Assembly: GCA_029582265.1 (NCBI GenBank) | Contig: CM055834.1 | Span: forward strand, 558,001-622,000 | Direction: 5' to 3' | Length of the DNA stretch: 64,000 bases | Source of the DNA: Zoroaster sp. YZ-2022 | Lineage: Eukaryota; Echinodermata; Asteroidea; Forcipulatida; Zoroasteridae | Shown: piece after piece, positions 24,101 to 36,100 of the stretch | Position numbering within the stretch: position 1 is the first letter of the stretch | How the letters are laid out: each line of letters begins with the position of its first letter | Translations under genes and position numbers: made by a program | Notes under the pieces: generated by a model | Told to the model about the DNA's origin: nothing | Databases searched by the model: none | What the model saw: the letters and a program-made list of their open reading frames with translations, nothing else

Positions 24101-27100
24101 AGTTCTGAATGGGGATAATCACACAATTGACCTGAACAATTTGAAATCCAAGACAGCGTATAATATTCTTGTTAAGAACAAACAACACGTAAGTAGAGGT
24201 TGAGTGAACTGGAAAACCGTCTTAAGATTTTAAGATTAAAAAACTACCTATAAATAAATATAAAGAATTCAGTTTTAAATTAATATACAACATCCTCCCA
24301 AATAAAACTAATCTGACTAAATGGAATTTAAGTAACTCGTCTAGTTGTTCTATATGCAATGAACTTGACGACCTCAATCACTATTTGTTTTCCTATAAGT
24401 CTCTGAAACAATTTTGGAACAATATTGGCTATCTCATGAATCTTAACTTACGCATCAAGCATGACATTAAGTTGAAAGATATAGTGGTAGGCTATAATAT
24501 TAATGATATTAATTTCGACACGGTTAACCTCTTAATAATAACAGCCTCTTTCACTGTGTACAAATGCAGAGTAATTAACGCATTCAATTCAAACACTACT
24601 TTTAATTATAAACTTCTTTGGAAAACGTTCAACAATGAAATTGATTTCACAAACTGTATTATACCAAATTTCAAAACATTTGTCTGTTAATTAATTTGTA
24701 ATGCTTCTGTTTTCTTCTTTTGTTTTATACAATTGTGTGCTTTTGACATGTAATTGTATTGATGGATAAACAATAAAACGCCTGGAAAAGGTAAAAGAGA
24801 AAAAAATATCTGGAACAGTCGCAGCGGTATGTCGTCTTCATCATTTTATAATTTCGGAATGGAAGTAGTCATGAACATAATAATAACTTTAAATATGCTC
24901 TTAGTATTAACTAAATCACAGCGCTTAACAATGAATTAAATACACAACACAAAAAATAGATGTACATACTTTTTGTATCATTGGAAAGCCCATTTAAAAA
25001 CTCGTCAACCTGGTGTGAATATCTCAAAATCTCACATTTGGGAGACATTCCTCAATATGATGGAGCGGGTCACGCACCACACAGGGACGATGAAATGTTA
25101 TTTAGATTATCGCCCGTAATTGGCTCAAGAGACCCAACAAATAGAATTTAAAAAGCGAACGAATTTTTGAAAGATAATATCGTTATTAAACGAAACAACG
25201 ACAAATATGAAATTCGAATGTCAGAAACTGTAAATAAAAGCGATGTTTAGAACGCACTTGATTCTGATTGACAGCTGCGTTTGCCAATCAGAAGACTGCA
25301 CACGCCCGGCCGTTACGTACAATAAATTGTGAATTGTGTGGCCACATGCAAGCTGCGGATTAAAACAGTGGGCCAGCATTTTATTAATTTGAGTTTTTAA
25401 TTTACTGGTACGGATTTGTTTGTTCAATATCTCAAATGAAAGCTTATAACTTACTTAACCCCAGAAAAATAGCAAATCAACTTTTAAGTCTATTTTTACC
25501 GTCAAATCACGGAGTGCCATAGTCGAGCGGTTTAGTGCATCGGATTTGTGTTCTGATGGCTGAGTCGTCAGAATGTGGGTTCGAATCCCAGCCGCGACCG
25601 GGGTGCTTGTGTCCTTGAGCAAGACACTTTACCATAATTGCTTCTCTCCACCCAGGGGTAAATGGGTACCTGTGAGGGCAGAGTTGGTTGTTGTGTTTGA
25701 TTAGCCCTATATGCGCTGTAGTGGCAGCAACTGAGCTGTATACTCCCCAGGGAGCTGAGATGGTTTCAGGAATTATTTATGAGCCTGATGAGCAGGGGTA
25801 ATAATATAATGCGCATTGAGCACCAGTATGGTGGATACGTGCGCTATATAAGTCCACATTATTATTATTATTATTATTATTAAATACGGGTGATATATCT
25901 TAAAATCTATTAACACATTATAATATTTATATGGATGAAACTCTCCCTTATATAATTTAATTATATACATAACAGCAAAAGAAACGTCACCCCTAAAAAT
26001 ATTTATTATTTTCATTTTATAATTAATATAATTTGTTTAATGAAGAATATTATGAGTATGGAGTGTAACACGAACACAATGTGGCAAATTTGGTTGACCT
26101 CAAAATTCGTCATGCATGACGTCTGAGGACACATAAGCTAAACACGTTCTCAGACTTATCAAAATTTAGGGGGTGACGTTTCTTTTGCTGTTATGTATAC
26201 ATTTATCTTAATGTTCTTCTAGGCTATATGTTTTTCTATTTATGTTTTCTGCATATTTACCTGTCCGTAATGTTACAGCATTTTTAATATTTCTTATTCC
26301 CCCTATGAAACGATGTCCAATTGTAGCCAAAAATGCTGGATCGATTGGAATTCTGCCATGCTGTGCTTTAAACGACTTTTTCACATAGGGGTATGAAGGT
26401 TTGCCCGATTTGTGAGGGCTCTTTTAGCCAGAGTTAAAACGGACATGTACAATGGTGAATGTAGAAACGGCGCGCGAGGCGCCATTATAACATAATTTGC
26501 ACCTGTTAATATTGTTCTGCTTGGGAGATGGGGGCAGGACTGAGAGAAAATACAATAACATCATCCGGACCAGTGAGCATTTTCATCAACACATTGTGGG
26601 CACAGTTATTTTGCTTTGGACATTAAAGACCCCATACAAAAAAGAATTATTTAACTTAATCATTAGACTTCGTGGGAAGTCTGAAGTCATACACAGGGAA
26701 ATATTTAACGAGTGAACAACAAAATACATCAACTGAACGTTTCATTTCATAATGTTGTGTTGTTTACGATAACATCGTGAATTCAGCAAACAAAGGTATT
26801 CCTTTTTTTCATTGTCTTCCAGCTCTGTCCATTGAAATCCGTTGTTCATCAACATCCGTTGCTTCATTTAAATCAGCAGTCATGATGTATTCTATAGTTT
26901 GATGAAATTCTTGCGTCGGGTGATAAACAATTGATTTAATGTTGCCCTACAGATGTTTTCTTCTATAATTCTAAGTTAGGGGTTAGGACGTGAACATGTT
27001 TATTGTTTGTCTTATTTTGGGGTTTATAGCCCTGCATGGTGGAAGTACAATAGTGTGATGGAGGATTACTGTGGCACTGGTCATGTCTCTGGTTGGTTGT

Positions 27101-30100
27101 GATAGCCTTTCAATGTTTTAATTGAATGCCGGTCATTCATTTTAATGTGTTTAGATTTTAATTCACATTTCTATATTTTTTGTACATATTTTATTGGAAG
27201 ACTGTGGATCTGAGCCCGAGAATATGCTGCACCTACGACAATGTCCATCGTTGGATAACCCGTGCTCCTCAAGAAGGGTTAACCCTCCTACAATCAGTGC
27301 AATTTTTGAAATAACCCATTCAGGCCACTCCAAGCCATTAGCTGTTGCCAGTGGCCTCCTATGGTTACCCTTCTGTGCACTGTCACACCACTGAGATTGC
27401 AGGGTAAGGTGGTCTCCCATTGATACATTGCAGGCCATACTAATATGTTCAAACATTTACAGTGGCATTGGGTGGCACAAAGTTGATTTTGTAAGATTAC
27501 TTGGAAAGGACAGCAGGCTTGTACGTGTACCGGTATGTACTGAAGGTTGCTTAAGAACACAATTTAGTGGACTGGAGTGGCCTCCATGTGCAGGAGGGTT
27601 TTAATAATGCTGTAGCCCAATGCTGTGTGAGGCAATGGACTGATATTGTTTAGTGTGTGGACACGATAGAAGAAGATTGGAAGACTGAACTTTTTGGTTA
27701 TAGGAATTGAAAAATTCCTCCTCAGACTTGCCATCTCCACATTGATTAATTGTAATGAATTTAGTTTTTGATGTATTTTCTGCGTAGAGAAATTTGTTGT
27801 GGAGAAAAATAAAATAATAATAATAATTATAAAACATGAACTTCTTCTATTCCTTCTACAGTGGAATTTTGTTCTGCCGTCATATTTTTATCAGTCAATA
27901 ATTGGGAAACCATTTTCCTCAAACAATTGTTACGGTACATGTACCTGAGAAAGAAAAACAGCACAGTTTACACCAAGTATTAACGTTTGTTTTTCTTATT
28001 TTTTGTTTTATATAATATAAAGGTCTACCAATGTGTATACGCCACTATTAAAGTGAAGTGTTTAAAGTACCGGTATCTGATAAAGTATGTGTTAATCGCC
28101 CATTTTTGGGCCGATTTGAATTGCTTTTTTTCTGGAGTTAAGGAAGTTATAAGCTTCAGTTTGAGGTATTGAATGAAAACATCCGTCAATGATTATGGAG
28201 TGCCATGGTCGAGCGGTTTAGTGCATCGGATTTGTGTTCTGATGGCTGAGTCGTCAGAATGTGGGTTCGAATCCCAAACCGCGACCGGGGTACTTGTGTC
28301 CTTGAGCAAGACAATTTACATAAATGCTTCTCTCCACCCAGGGGTAAATGGGTACCTGTGAGGGCAGAGTTGGTAATTGCGTTTGATTAGCCCATATGGC
28401 TGAAATGGCAGCAATTGAGCTGTACTCCCCAGGGAGCTGAGATGGTTTCAGGAATGATTTATGAGCCTGATGAGCAGGGGTAATAATGTAATGTGCCTTG
28501 AGCACCAGTTTGGTGGATACGTGCGCTATATAAGTCTGTATTGTTATTATTATGTTAAGTAAATTAAAAACTCAAATTAATAAAATGCTGGCCCACTCTT
28601 TTTATCCTCAGCTTGCACGTGACCACACAATTTATTGTACGTAACGACCATTCAAATTCACGCCGTTTTATTGATCCGATCAAATTAGGGTTTCTTGATT
28701 TAGATTGTTGCGTTCAAATTAATTTCCAGGCAGTCATTATTTCGTTCCTGTCATTCACAGTTGCGTTTATTTTAATAGTTCTATTTTGTTTTTTGGGCAT
28801 TCACGACTTGGATGTTTCGCATCTTTTCGCGATTGATGCAGTCAAATCATCGTCAAATTAACGATGCGCAAAGGATTTTGTAGAAGATTTTTATTTTTGA
28901 TTTCATTTATGGGCAACCAATTTCATCTAAAGAGTATTCAAATGCGCCAGTAGTAAGGAGAGGAGCAGGAGACACCCCGTTTGGTGGGGGAATTGTGGGG
29001 AACTGAGCAAAGGTCTGGAGTGTGGGGACTGTGGGGGAATTGTGGGGAATTGAGTGTGGGGAGGGGAATTGTGGGGAATTGAGTGAGGTGGTAAGGGCGG
29101 AAATGAGGAAATTGAGTGTGAGGGTGGTGGGTGAATGTTGGGGAAATTGAGGTGGGGGGTAACAGAAATGCAGGGTAACGGAGGGTGGGTCTTGTGCAAG
29201 TTTATGTTTTTTCATATTGAACACAGCCTGAACTCGTTAGCTGAACCCAGTAACATGATTCAGCGGTTTATAATGGTTAACGAGATTTGTAATAAATTTT
29301 TAGCCCAAACAGTAACGAGCAACGAACGAGCAAACACGCATCAACATGTCCGCGGTGCGTTGCGCCGAGATATTAGCGGCGATACTCACCGTTCAATAAC
29401 CATAACGTCCAAAGACAACCATTTGCGATTGCCTGTCCACGTATGAAATACGGTTTTAACAGCAGTTCGCCCAGTCGCATCATACACTTTGGTACATGGA
29501 AGGAACGGAACAGATGGCGATTCAACAGCCAGGCCCCTCCGATAACGACGGCATTGCTCCGATCCTCACGCCTCGACGCTTCATACCACCAGTACATACC
29601 GTCAACATCAGGTAGGTCGCCGTTGCTTTTTTCAGAACGAAACATTCCGACATTGCACCGCACAAGACGTACACAACGATCGAGTTGTTATAGCTCAGCC
29701 GCGCAACATTACCCGATAAGACGAATACCATTGCGGGTCACGGACCCTTTGTCGATTTACCGACGAGTCGGCGGTCGTCCTCTGGTGCAAGATTTAGTCG
29801 TCGCAGCTACGCCGGCAACATCGCCCGCTACAGTTGAACGAAATCAATAGAGTCGAACCACGAAGTCGCCAACGCGAATGAACATCCAGTCCATCTTAAC
29901 GCTAAACATGTTGCATACCGTCAACGTGCTCATCCAACAGACAGGCTGTTCATATCAAACCGACACAACCATCCAGCTTTTGACGTTAAGGCCCCATCGA
30001 TCGAATACTCACGCCGAGCCAGAGACATTTATTTCAGATACGTTAGTTATCACCAGCTAAACAGGTGCAACGCCCACGCCATACCGTAGATGGATTATCC

Positions 30101-33100
30101 GTCAATAACATCGAAACATACATTGCGCACCGGGTCATTCTTTTCCAGCCTGGCTTCGACAGTTATAACCAGCTTTATTTTAGCCATATTTATTTGTTAT
30201 TTAGCTCATTTATTTCAGGCTCTGTCAGTTATTTGCATTATTTAAATGTTTTGGCATAATTATTTTGTGAGGTGTTATTAAAGAGCAGCAGCACCCTCAA
30301 TTTTGTTCATATCATGGAATCAACAGCAGCAGCTGAACGTCGGGCCTGTGTTGACCACTCGTTAAACGAAACAAACAAAGAATGGTTATGTATTTTTATT
30401 ATTACGCTACCGAATTGGCGACCATTATTTGATTGATGCCGACGCCCAACCGTATCAACAGCACATCAGAAAATGCCGCTTCCTCAACTAGTCACCGGCT
30501 GCGAACGCAGGCAGAGCAGCGAGATGGGTCACTAATGATCTGCTGGCACATGAACGTTACGATCAGCCGCCGATCAAATATTGCGTCGGCATGTCCCCGG
30601 CATTCCCCAGCCACGTTGAAGACATACGAAGTCGTTGCGTGTCTCTGACGATGGGATCCAGACGTCCGTATCTCGATCATCGAATTGAGTTTATTACGAG
30701 TCTGCGTTGTACACAAAGCCTGGACAGCAATCGATCGATAGATGCGCCACCGTAACAATACCGTTGAGGCACACGAGCACGAACCCTTGAGACAGCTTGA
30801 CGAACCAGCTTACGCAGCCATTGCGCAGTCGCCAGGCGTTATTAAAACAAGCTCGCACATTTTATTCATTATTAAACATCAACATGGCGATCAACATACG
30901 AGAAGAACATTATCGGGTGCCACCGTACCGCATCAGTTAACCACGATTCTTTAAACGAAACAGTTTCACTTTTGCAAACAGCCGATATTTTCGACGTTAT
31001 ACAGTTTGCGCATATCGTTCGCTCACACAGCTGCACGTAGAGTGTTTCAACGTTATTTACATCCGGAAACAGCACTGTTGTAGTCCGACGAACAACTGCG
31101 TCATTCTGTTCACGTTAGCTCATTTTTCACAGCTGTACGACGTGAAATAGATTTATTACGGTTGGCTCACATTGGTGATCAGCGTCTCGACGGCGATGCA
31201 GATGGTATTTCGCATTCTTTCGAAGGAACACTGCGCTCAGACGTGTCTGCACCCGTAACGAGTCCGTATGATGTCATCAACTATCCGTGTACGTAGACGT
31301 CAATCAGCAGCCCGGCCCATCAGCAGGGTTCGTGCCGACGACACTGGCGCTGAGCAGGCGTAGAACAATCTGAAAGTTGTTCACAGGCAAAACTCGCGGA
31401 AGAAACGCTTGCGGTCGTTTCGTATCACCGGTCAGTGGCCAATACCTTGTCTCCAGTTCACGACTTGGCCTGGTCGAGCCCAACCGGACCGAAAGTGGTC
31501 AGCGATGTTGAATGTTCATTTCATCGCCGTTGAATTTTCCAGCACAGATTGATCACTTCGCCGATCACGTCGTTCATCCACCCGGACTCTCGCAGTGTAC
31601 GAGTCGAAGGTTCGGTCGTTGCACGTTCGACCAGCTTTCATGTTCTCCCTCCGTGGTCAGCTTTAAAACTGGTTCAGCAGCAGATGTTTTTACCGCTCAC
31701 AGTCTTTTCGAAAACATTTGTCTTCATCATCATTTCCTTCGTTCTTCATTTTGCCGAGTAGTCCGCCCGCGGGCATGGCGTCAGCATCACCGTTCGGTTG
31801 TCAGCCCACGTCATTTCACGTCGAGACTTACAACAGTCCCGATTGCCTTCAGATGGTAATCTCGACAGTCTCAGAGCCATTTGCCGAAAGATCGGCCGAT
31901 CGCCCAGCGGTTTCATTGGCTTTTTCCTCGGCTGATTCACCATCATACTTCCTGCCGACGACCAACACATCTTCTTCGTAGCCTTCATAAGCCTTCTTCA
32001 ACAGTCGTCTCGAGTGGCAGCTGCTTCAATTGACATTAGACCGATCGCAGCGATCCTTCGCCTGAACAGCTCGAACCCGAACAGCCGTATCGAACTGGTT
32101 CCCGACGCATCCTGCGCGTAGATCAGTCACGTTTTATCGAACCACCACGCTTTTTACCGTTCACGATCAGACCGTCAGAGGCTGATGCTTAATTGCATCA
32201 TCGTCAATCTCATCCGCTTTTCAGACCTATGCAGCATGCTGGCGCTGTACGCCCAGAGCCCTCTTCGTCCGCACGCACCGGCATCAAGCATGATACGAAG
32301 CCTGGACAGCAGAAATAACATCTCGATGCTGATATCAATCTCCGGACTGATTAATCGATCTGAAGAAACGGAAGACTACAGGTTCATACACATCATTTCG
32401 CCGTCATTCAACCACCATTTCGCCGCCTGCCCATCTTGCGCTCATTTGCTCATTTCGCCGCCATGGCCTGATCTACCCCGCCGTTTCATTTGTTCATTGT
32501 TAAATCATTTGCTTTTGCCGCCTCGTTGTTGCTCACCATTATTTGTTTAGCTATTTCGCTGCTCCGTCAGTTTGTTTACATCCCTTTCGTCATATTTGTA
32601 TTTCGCTGCAAAATGAGCAAATGAGCAGCGAAATGAGCAAAATGAGCAGCGAAATGAGCAAATGAGCAGCGAAATGAGCAAATGAGCAAATGAGCAAATT
32701 TGAGCAAATGAGCAGCGAAATGAGCAAATGAGCAGCAAAATGAGCAAAATGAGCAGCGAAATGAGCAAATGAGCAGCGAAATGAGCAGCAAAATGAGCAA
32801 ATGAGCAGCGAAATGAGTAGTTATAGGCCTATATATAACCTATTTCTTCCGTTTCTTGTCAATCGGAGATTAAGTATCAGAGATTCAACATGAATGTTAT
32901 TTCTGCTGTCAAACCCCATGCTTGTCACCAGTGCGGCAAAAGCTTTGGACGGAGATATAACCTACGGAGGCATGCAGAACATGTACATAATGAAGATAAA
33001 TCTAAAACGGATGAAGTTGACGATGATTCTGAAATTAAAGCTATCCAATCTGACAATTCTGACGTCGATAATTCTGAACCCGATTTTAAAAAGCGTAGAT

Positions 33101-36100
33101 TTGAAGATTCGGAAATAGAAACTTGTGAAACTGAATCTACGCAGGATGAAGACGAAGATTTCGAGGAAGATGATTCAGAATCCGATACGGAGGTGGAATA
33201 TGACGAATCATCGGAAGAGGATGAGTCTAGTTCTGAATTGGAAGACAATGCCACTTTTCGAGACTGGTTGGAAGAGGCTATAGAGGCTACTGAAGAGATG
33301 TGGTGTGAAAAATATGAAAAGTACGTCAACGGGGGTATGAGTGAAGATCAAGCCAAGGAAAAAGCCAATAGGAAAACCCTTTGGGCAGTCAAGCGAATCT
33401 TTTTCAACAAATACAAGGATTTTTTGTCAAGTTACCTACATCTGAAAGATAATGGCACTCATCAGGATATTGCGGAAGATCTCGAAGAAAAAGTAAATAA
33501 AGGCATGGAAGTAACCAAAGCTCTGAACAGGGTAATGCCTAAACACCATACCAAATTTGACGGACTACTTCAACTAAATGAGGATGAAGAGAACGAGGAA
33601 GAGTGATGATGAAAGACCAAATGTTTCAGAAAGACTATTGTAATTAAAAAAAAAAAACATCTATAATAGTGTTTTTTGGTAGAAACATTTTTTTGGAGGA
33701 CACTTAAATCTAGTCAGACACGGTAACCTTCGACTCGACGTACACTTTGCAAGTCCGTTGGATGAGACAGTCAACGTGATCATCTATGCAGAGTTCAACA
33801 ACATTCTGGAAATAGACCAGTCTCGCAACATCATCTTTGACTACGCCAGTTAGGTCAAAACGGACCGAACATCATGAATAGTTTGGAGATAAGTTCTATT
33901 TTGAAACGAGACCGGTTCACAAAGCGTTTCTTCAGAGGAGTTTTTGCCTGTGACCAACTTCCGAAACATTTTGTTCTACGCCCTAGCGCTATTGTCATTA
34001 ACACAGACCCTGCTGATGATAAGCCAGGAGAACACTGGTTGGCAATCTACATTACACGAGATGGTGTGGGTGAATATTTTGACTCATACGGACTACGTCC
34101 CAAGGTACCGCAGATTGAACATTTCCTTCAAAAGAATGCGAAATACACCATCTATAACACTCGCCGTCTTCAGGGACCTTTGTCAACCGTCTGTGGACAG
34201 TACGTCATCTTCTTCCTTTTACATCGATGCCGAGAAATGAGCATGAACAAAATTAGCAAATTGTTTTCGTCGGATACAATGGATAATGATTTGGATGTAA
34301 ATAACTTTATTAGGAAACACTTTCCTCGTATTAAAACAGAAGTGTATGACGAACAATTTATTATACACCAAATATCTAGGGCTTTGTTACATCAAGATTC
34401 TTTTACCAAGTAGGGTTTGTTTTGTTTAAAGAATCGTAGTTAGCTGATACGTTGTAATTTTGTTCTTTATAAATGTTATTGATAATCACCATTTGATAAA
34501 TTTGTATTGTATGTTTTAATAATGAATAAATACTTGAAACTGTATGTCGCCCTAACGATTTCACACAATAAACTTGCAATAAACTGGTTCAATGGAAACA
34601 TCTCAAAGGAGACGATGCATTATGCATCCAACAGTATTTGGTACAGTAAATCTCATCCCCTGTATACTATCGATAATTAACTGTCCAAACATTGTACTAG
34701 GGACAATAATAAATGGCTCAAGAGTTCATTGATCGAAAGGATTACGGACGTCTAGGATTACATCTACATCAAGGACTTTACACTAACGACTCTCGGTATG
34801 TCTTTAACGTGGCTGGGGATGCCAGGACAATGCTGCCATGACTTGAAAATATTTGATCAGCTGACGATCTGATTACATGTGTTCATGGTTATTTGTTATT
34901 GATTTTATTTATTAGTGATACCAATAGATTACATTATACCCCCCATATACTCATATAACTGCTCTAGCTCTCATTCGCATGACTCCGATTTCGTTCGAAA
35001 AGGAAGCAACATTTTTCTAATGTACTGTTATTGCAATTTGGGCATGAAGTATCGAGAGAAATAATGGCGTAATTCAATTTAATAATAAAAATTATGTATT
35101 TGTTTTGTTTGTTTCGTTTAACGGGTAGTGTTTTTGTTGTGTTCAATTTACTTACTTTTGTTGATTCCATAAATATATAAGAATTTAAATTAACGAACCT
35201 TATTTTAATAGCACCCCAACTAATCCTAAAATGAATTACCAAACTTTAGCACGCACGACCTAAAATATAATAAAATAAAACATAGAATAATACAAATTTC
35301 AAAATAAAATGCTAAATAGAAATATAAAAAATAAAAACAACGTTATAATACAACTGTAAAATTGAAGAATACTTGAAAAATTATTACTCTTAATCATGTG
35401 TTTCGATGTTATTGTGGGATAATCCCATCTACAGTATAAAGCAGCACTGTTTATAACTAAACTGAGTAAATGAAGTATCAACCAAAATTCTAACTCGGCG
35501 GCGATGTATCTGATGTTAGCGTAAAAACAGAGTTGAAATTAATTCGACAAGACAACCTCGTCTCTAAAATATGGATGAAGACGCAGTCAGTTTTATTATA
35601 GAAAATACTGTATTTGTTGAAACGTTGAAGCATTCAAAGTAACATGAACTTTACATTAAGTTCATGGGATGTTTCATTCAGCATTGGAAAATCGACTCTA
35701 AGCCCGAAAACCAACTGTGAACGTGTACCGGTAGTACTATACGACTAAACTTTACACAAAGAGGACTGACCACCGATCGATTCGTCAACAAAGCGGGTCC
35801 GTGACGCAATGGCCAAATTTGTCTTATCCAAAGATTAAATGTTGCGGGTAGGCATATAGCAACTCGATCGTTTGTGTACGTGTATAAATCTTGGTACAAT
35901 GTCCGAATGTGTTTTTCGTTCGAAAAAGAAGCAACATTTTTCTAATGTATTGTTATTGCAAATTGGGTATGAAGTATCGAGAGAAATAATGGCGTAAGAG
36001 GGATCGAGGAAATTACAATGCCGTCAATGGAGGGGCCCACGGAAACATGTTGGATCCCGCGCCATCTGATTTCGGTGAGTTTATTTCCATGCAAAGTGTG

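Larger units (their letters stand above)
17165..28948 (-). other. Intron 1 of the GABA-B receptor gene, proximal part
   Basis: Intron 1 runs from 17165 to 37060. This proximal part, up to the Polinton boundary, contains an LTR-like block, a 27-bp perfect inverted repeat, the TGCDT-family transposon with a nested hAT, a LINE 3' end, two SINEs and one TTAA MITE. The stretch 26000-27270 shows only AT-rich sequence and one copy of a dispersed repeat (26285-26440). I see no host exon in it. Confidence 0.7.

Noticed and set aside
28907..29224. Pro/His/Thr-rich frames of about 100 aa on minus
   Set aside because: They are translations of the G-rich minisatellite in the Polinton left TIR; the mirror frames occur in the right TIR.
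29443..29850. 135-aa plus-strand frame as a Polinton gene
   Set aside because: No family motif, and the frame covers only a small part of the block with equal-quality readings in other frames.
32547..32800. Hydrophobic Leu/Ile/Cys/Phe-rich minus-strand frames resembling membrane proteins
   Set aside because: They are complements of the ATGAGCA minisatellite.
32925..33329. 134-aa Ser-rich minus-strand frame
   Set aside because: It is the antisense shadow of the acidic zinc-finger gene; the plus-strand frame has the C2H2 motif and sensible context.
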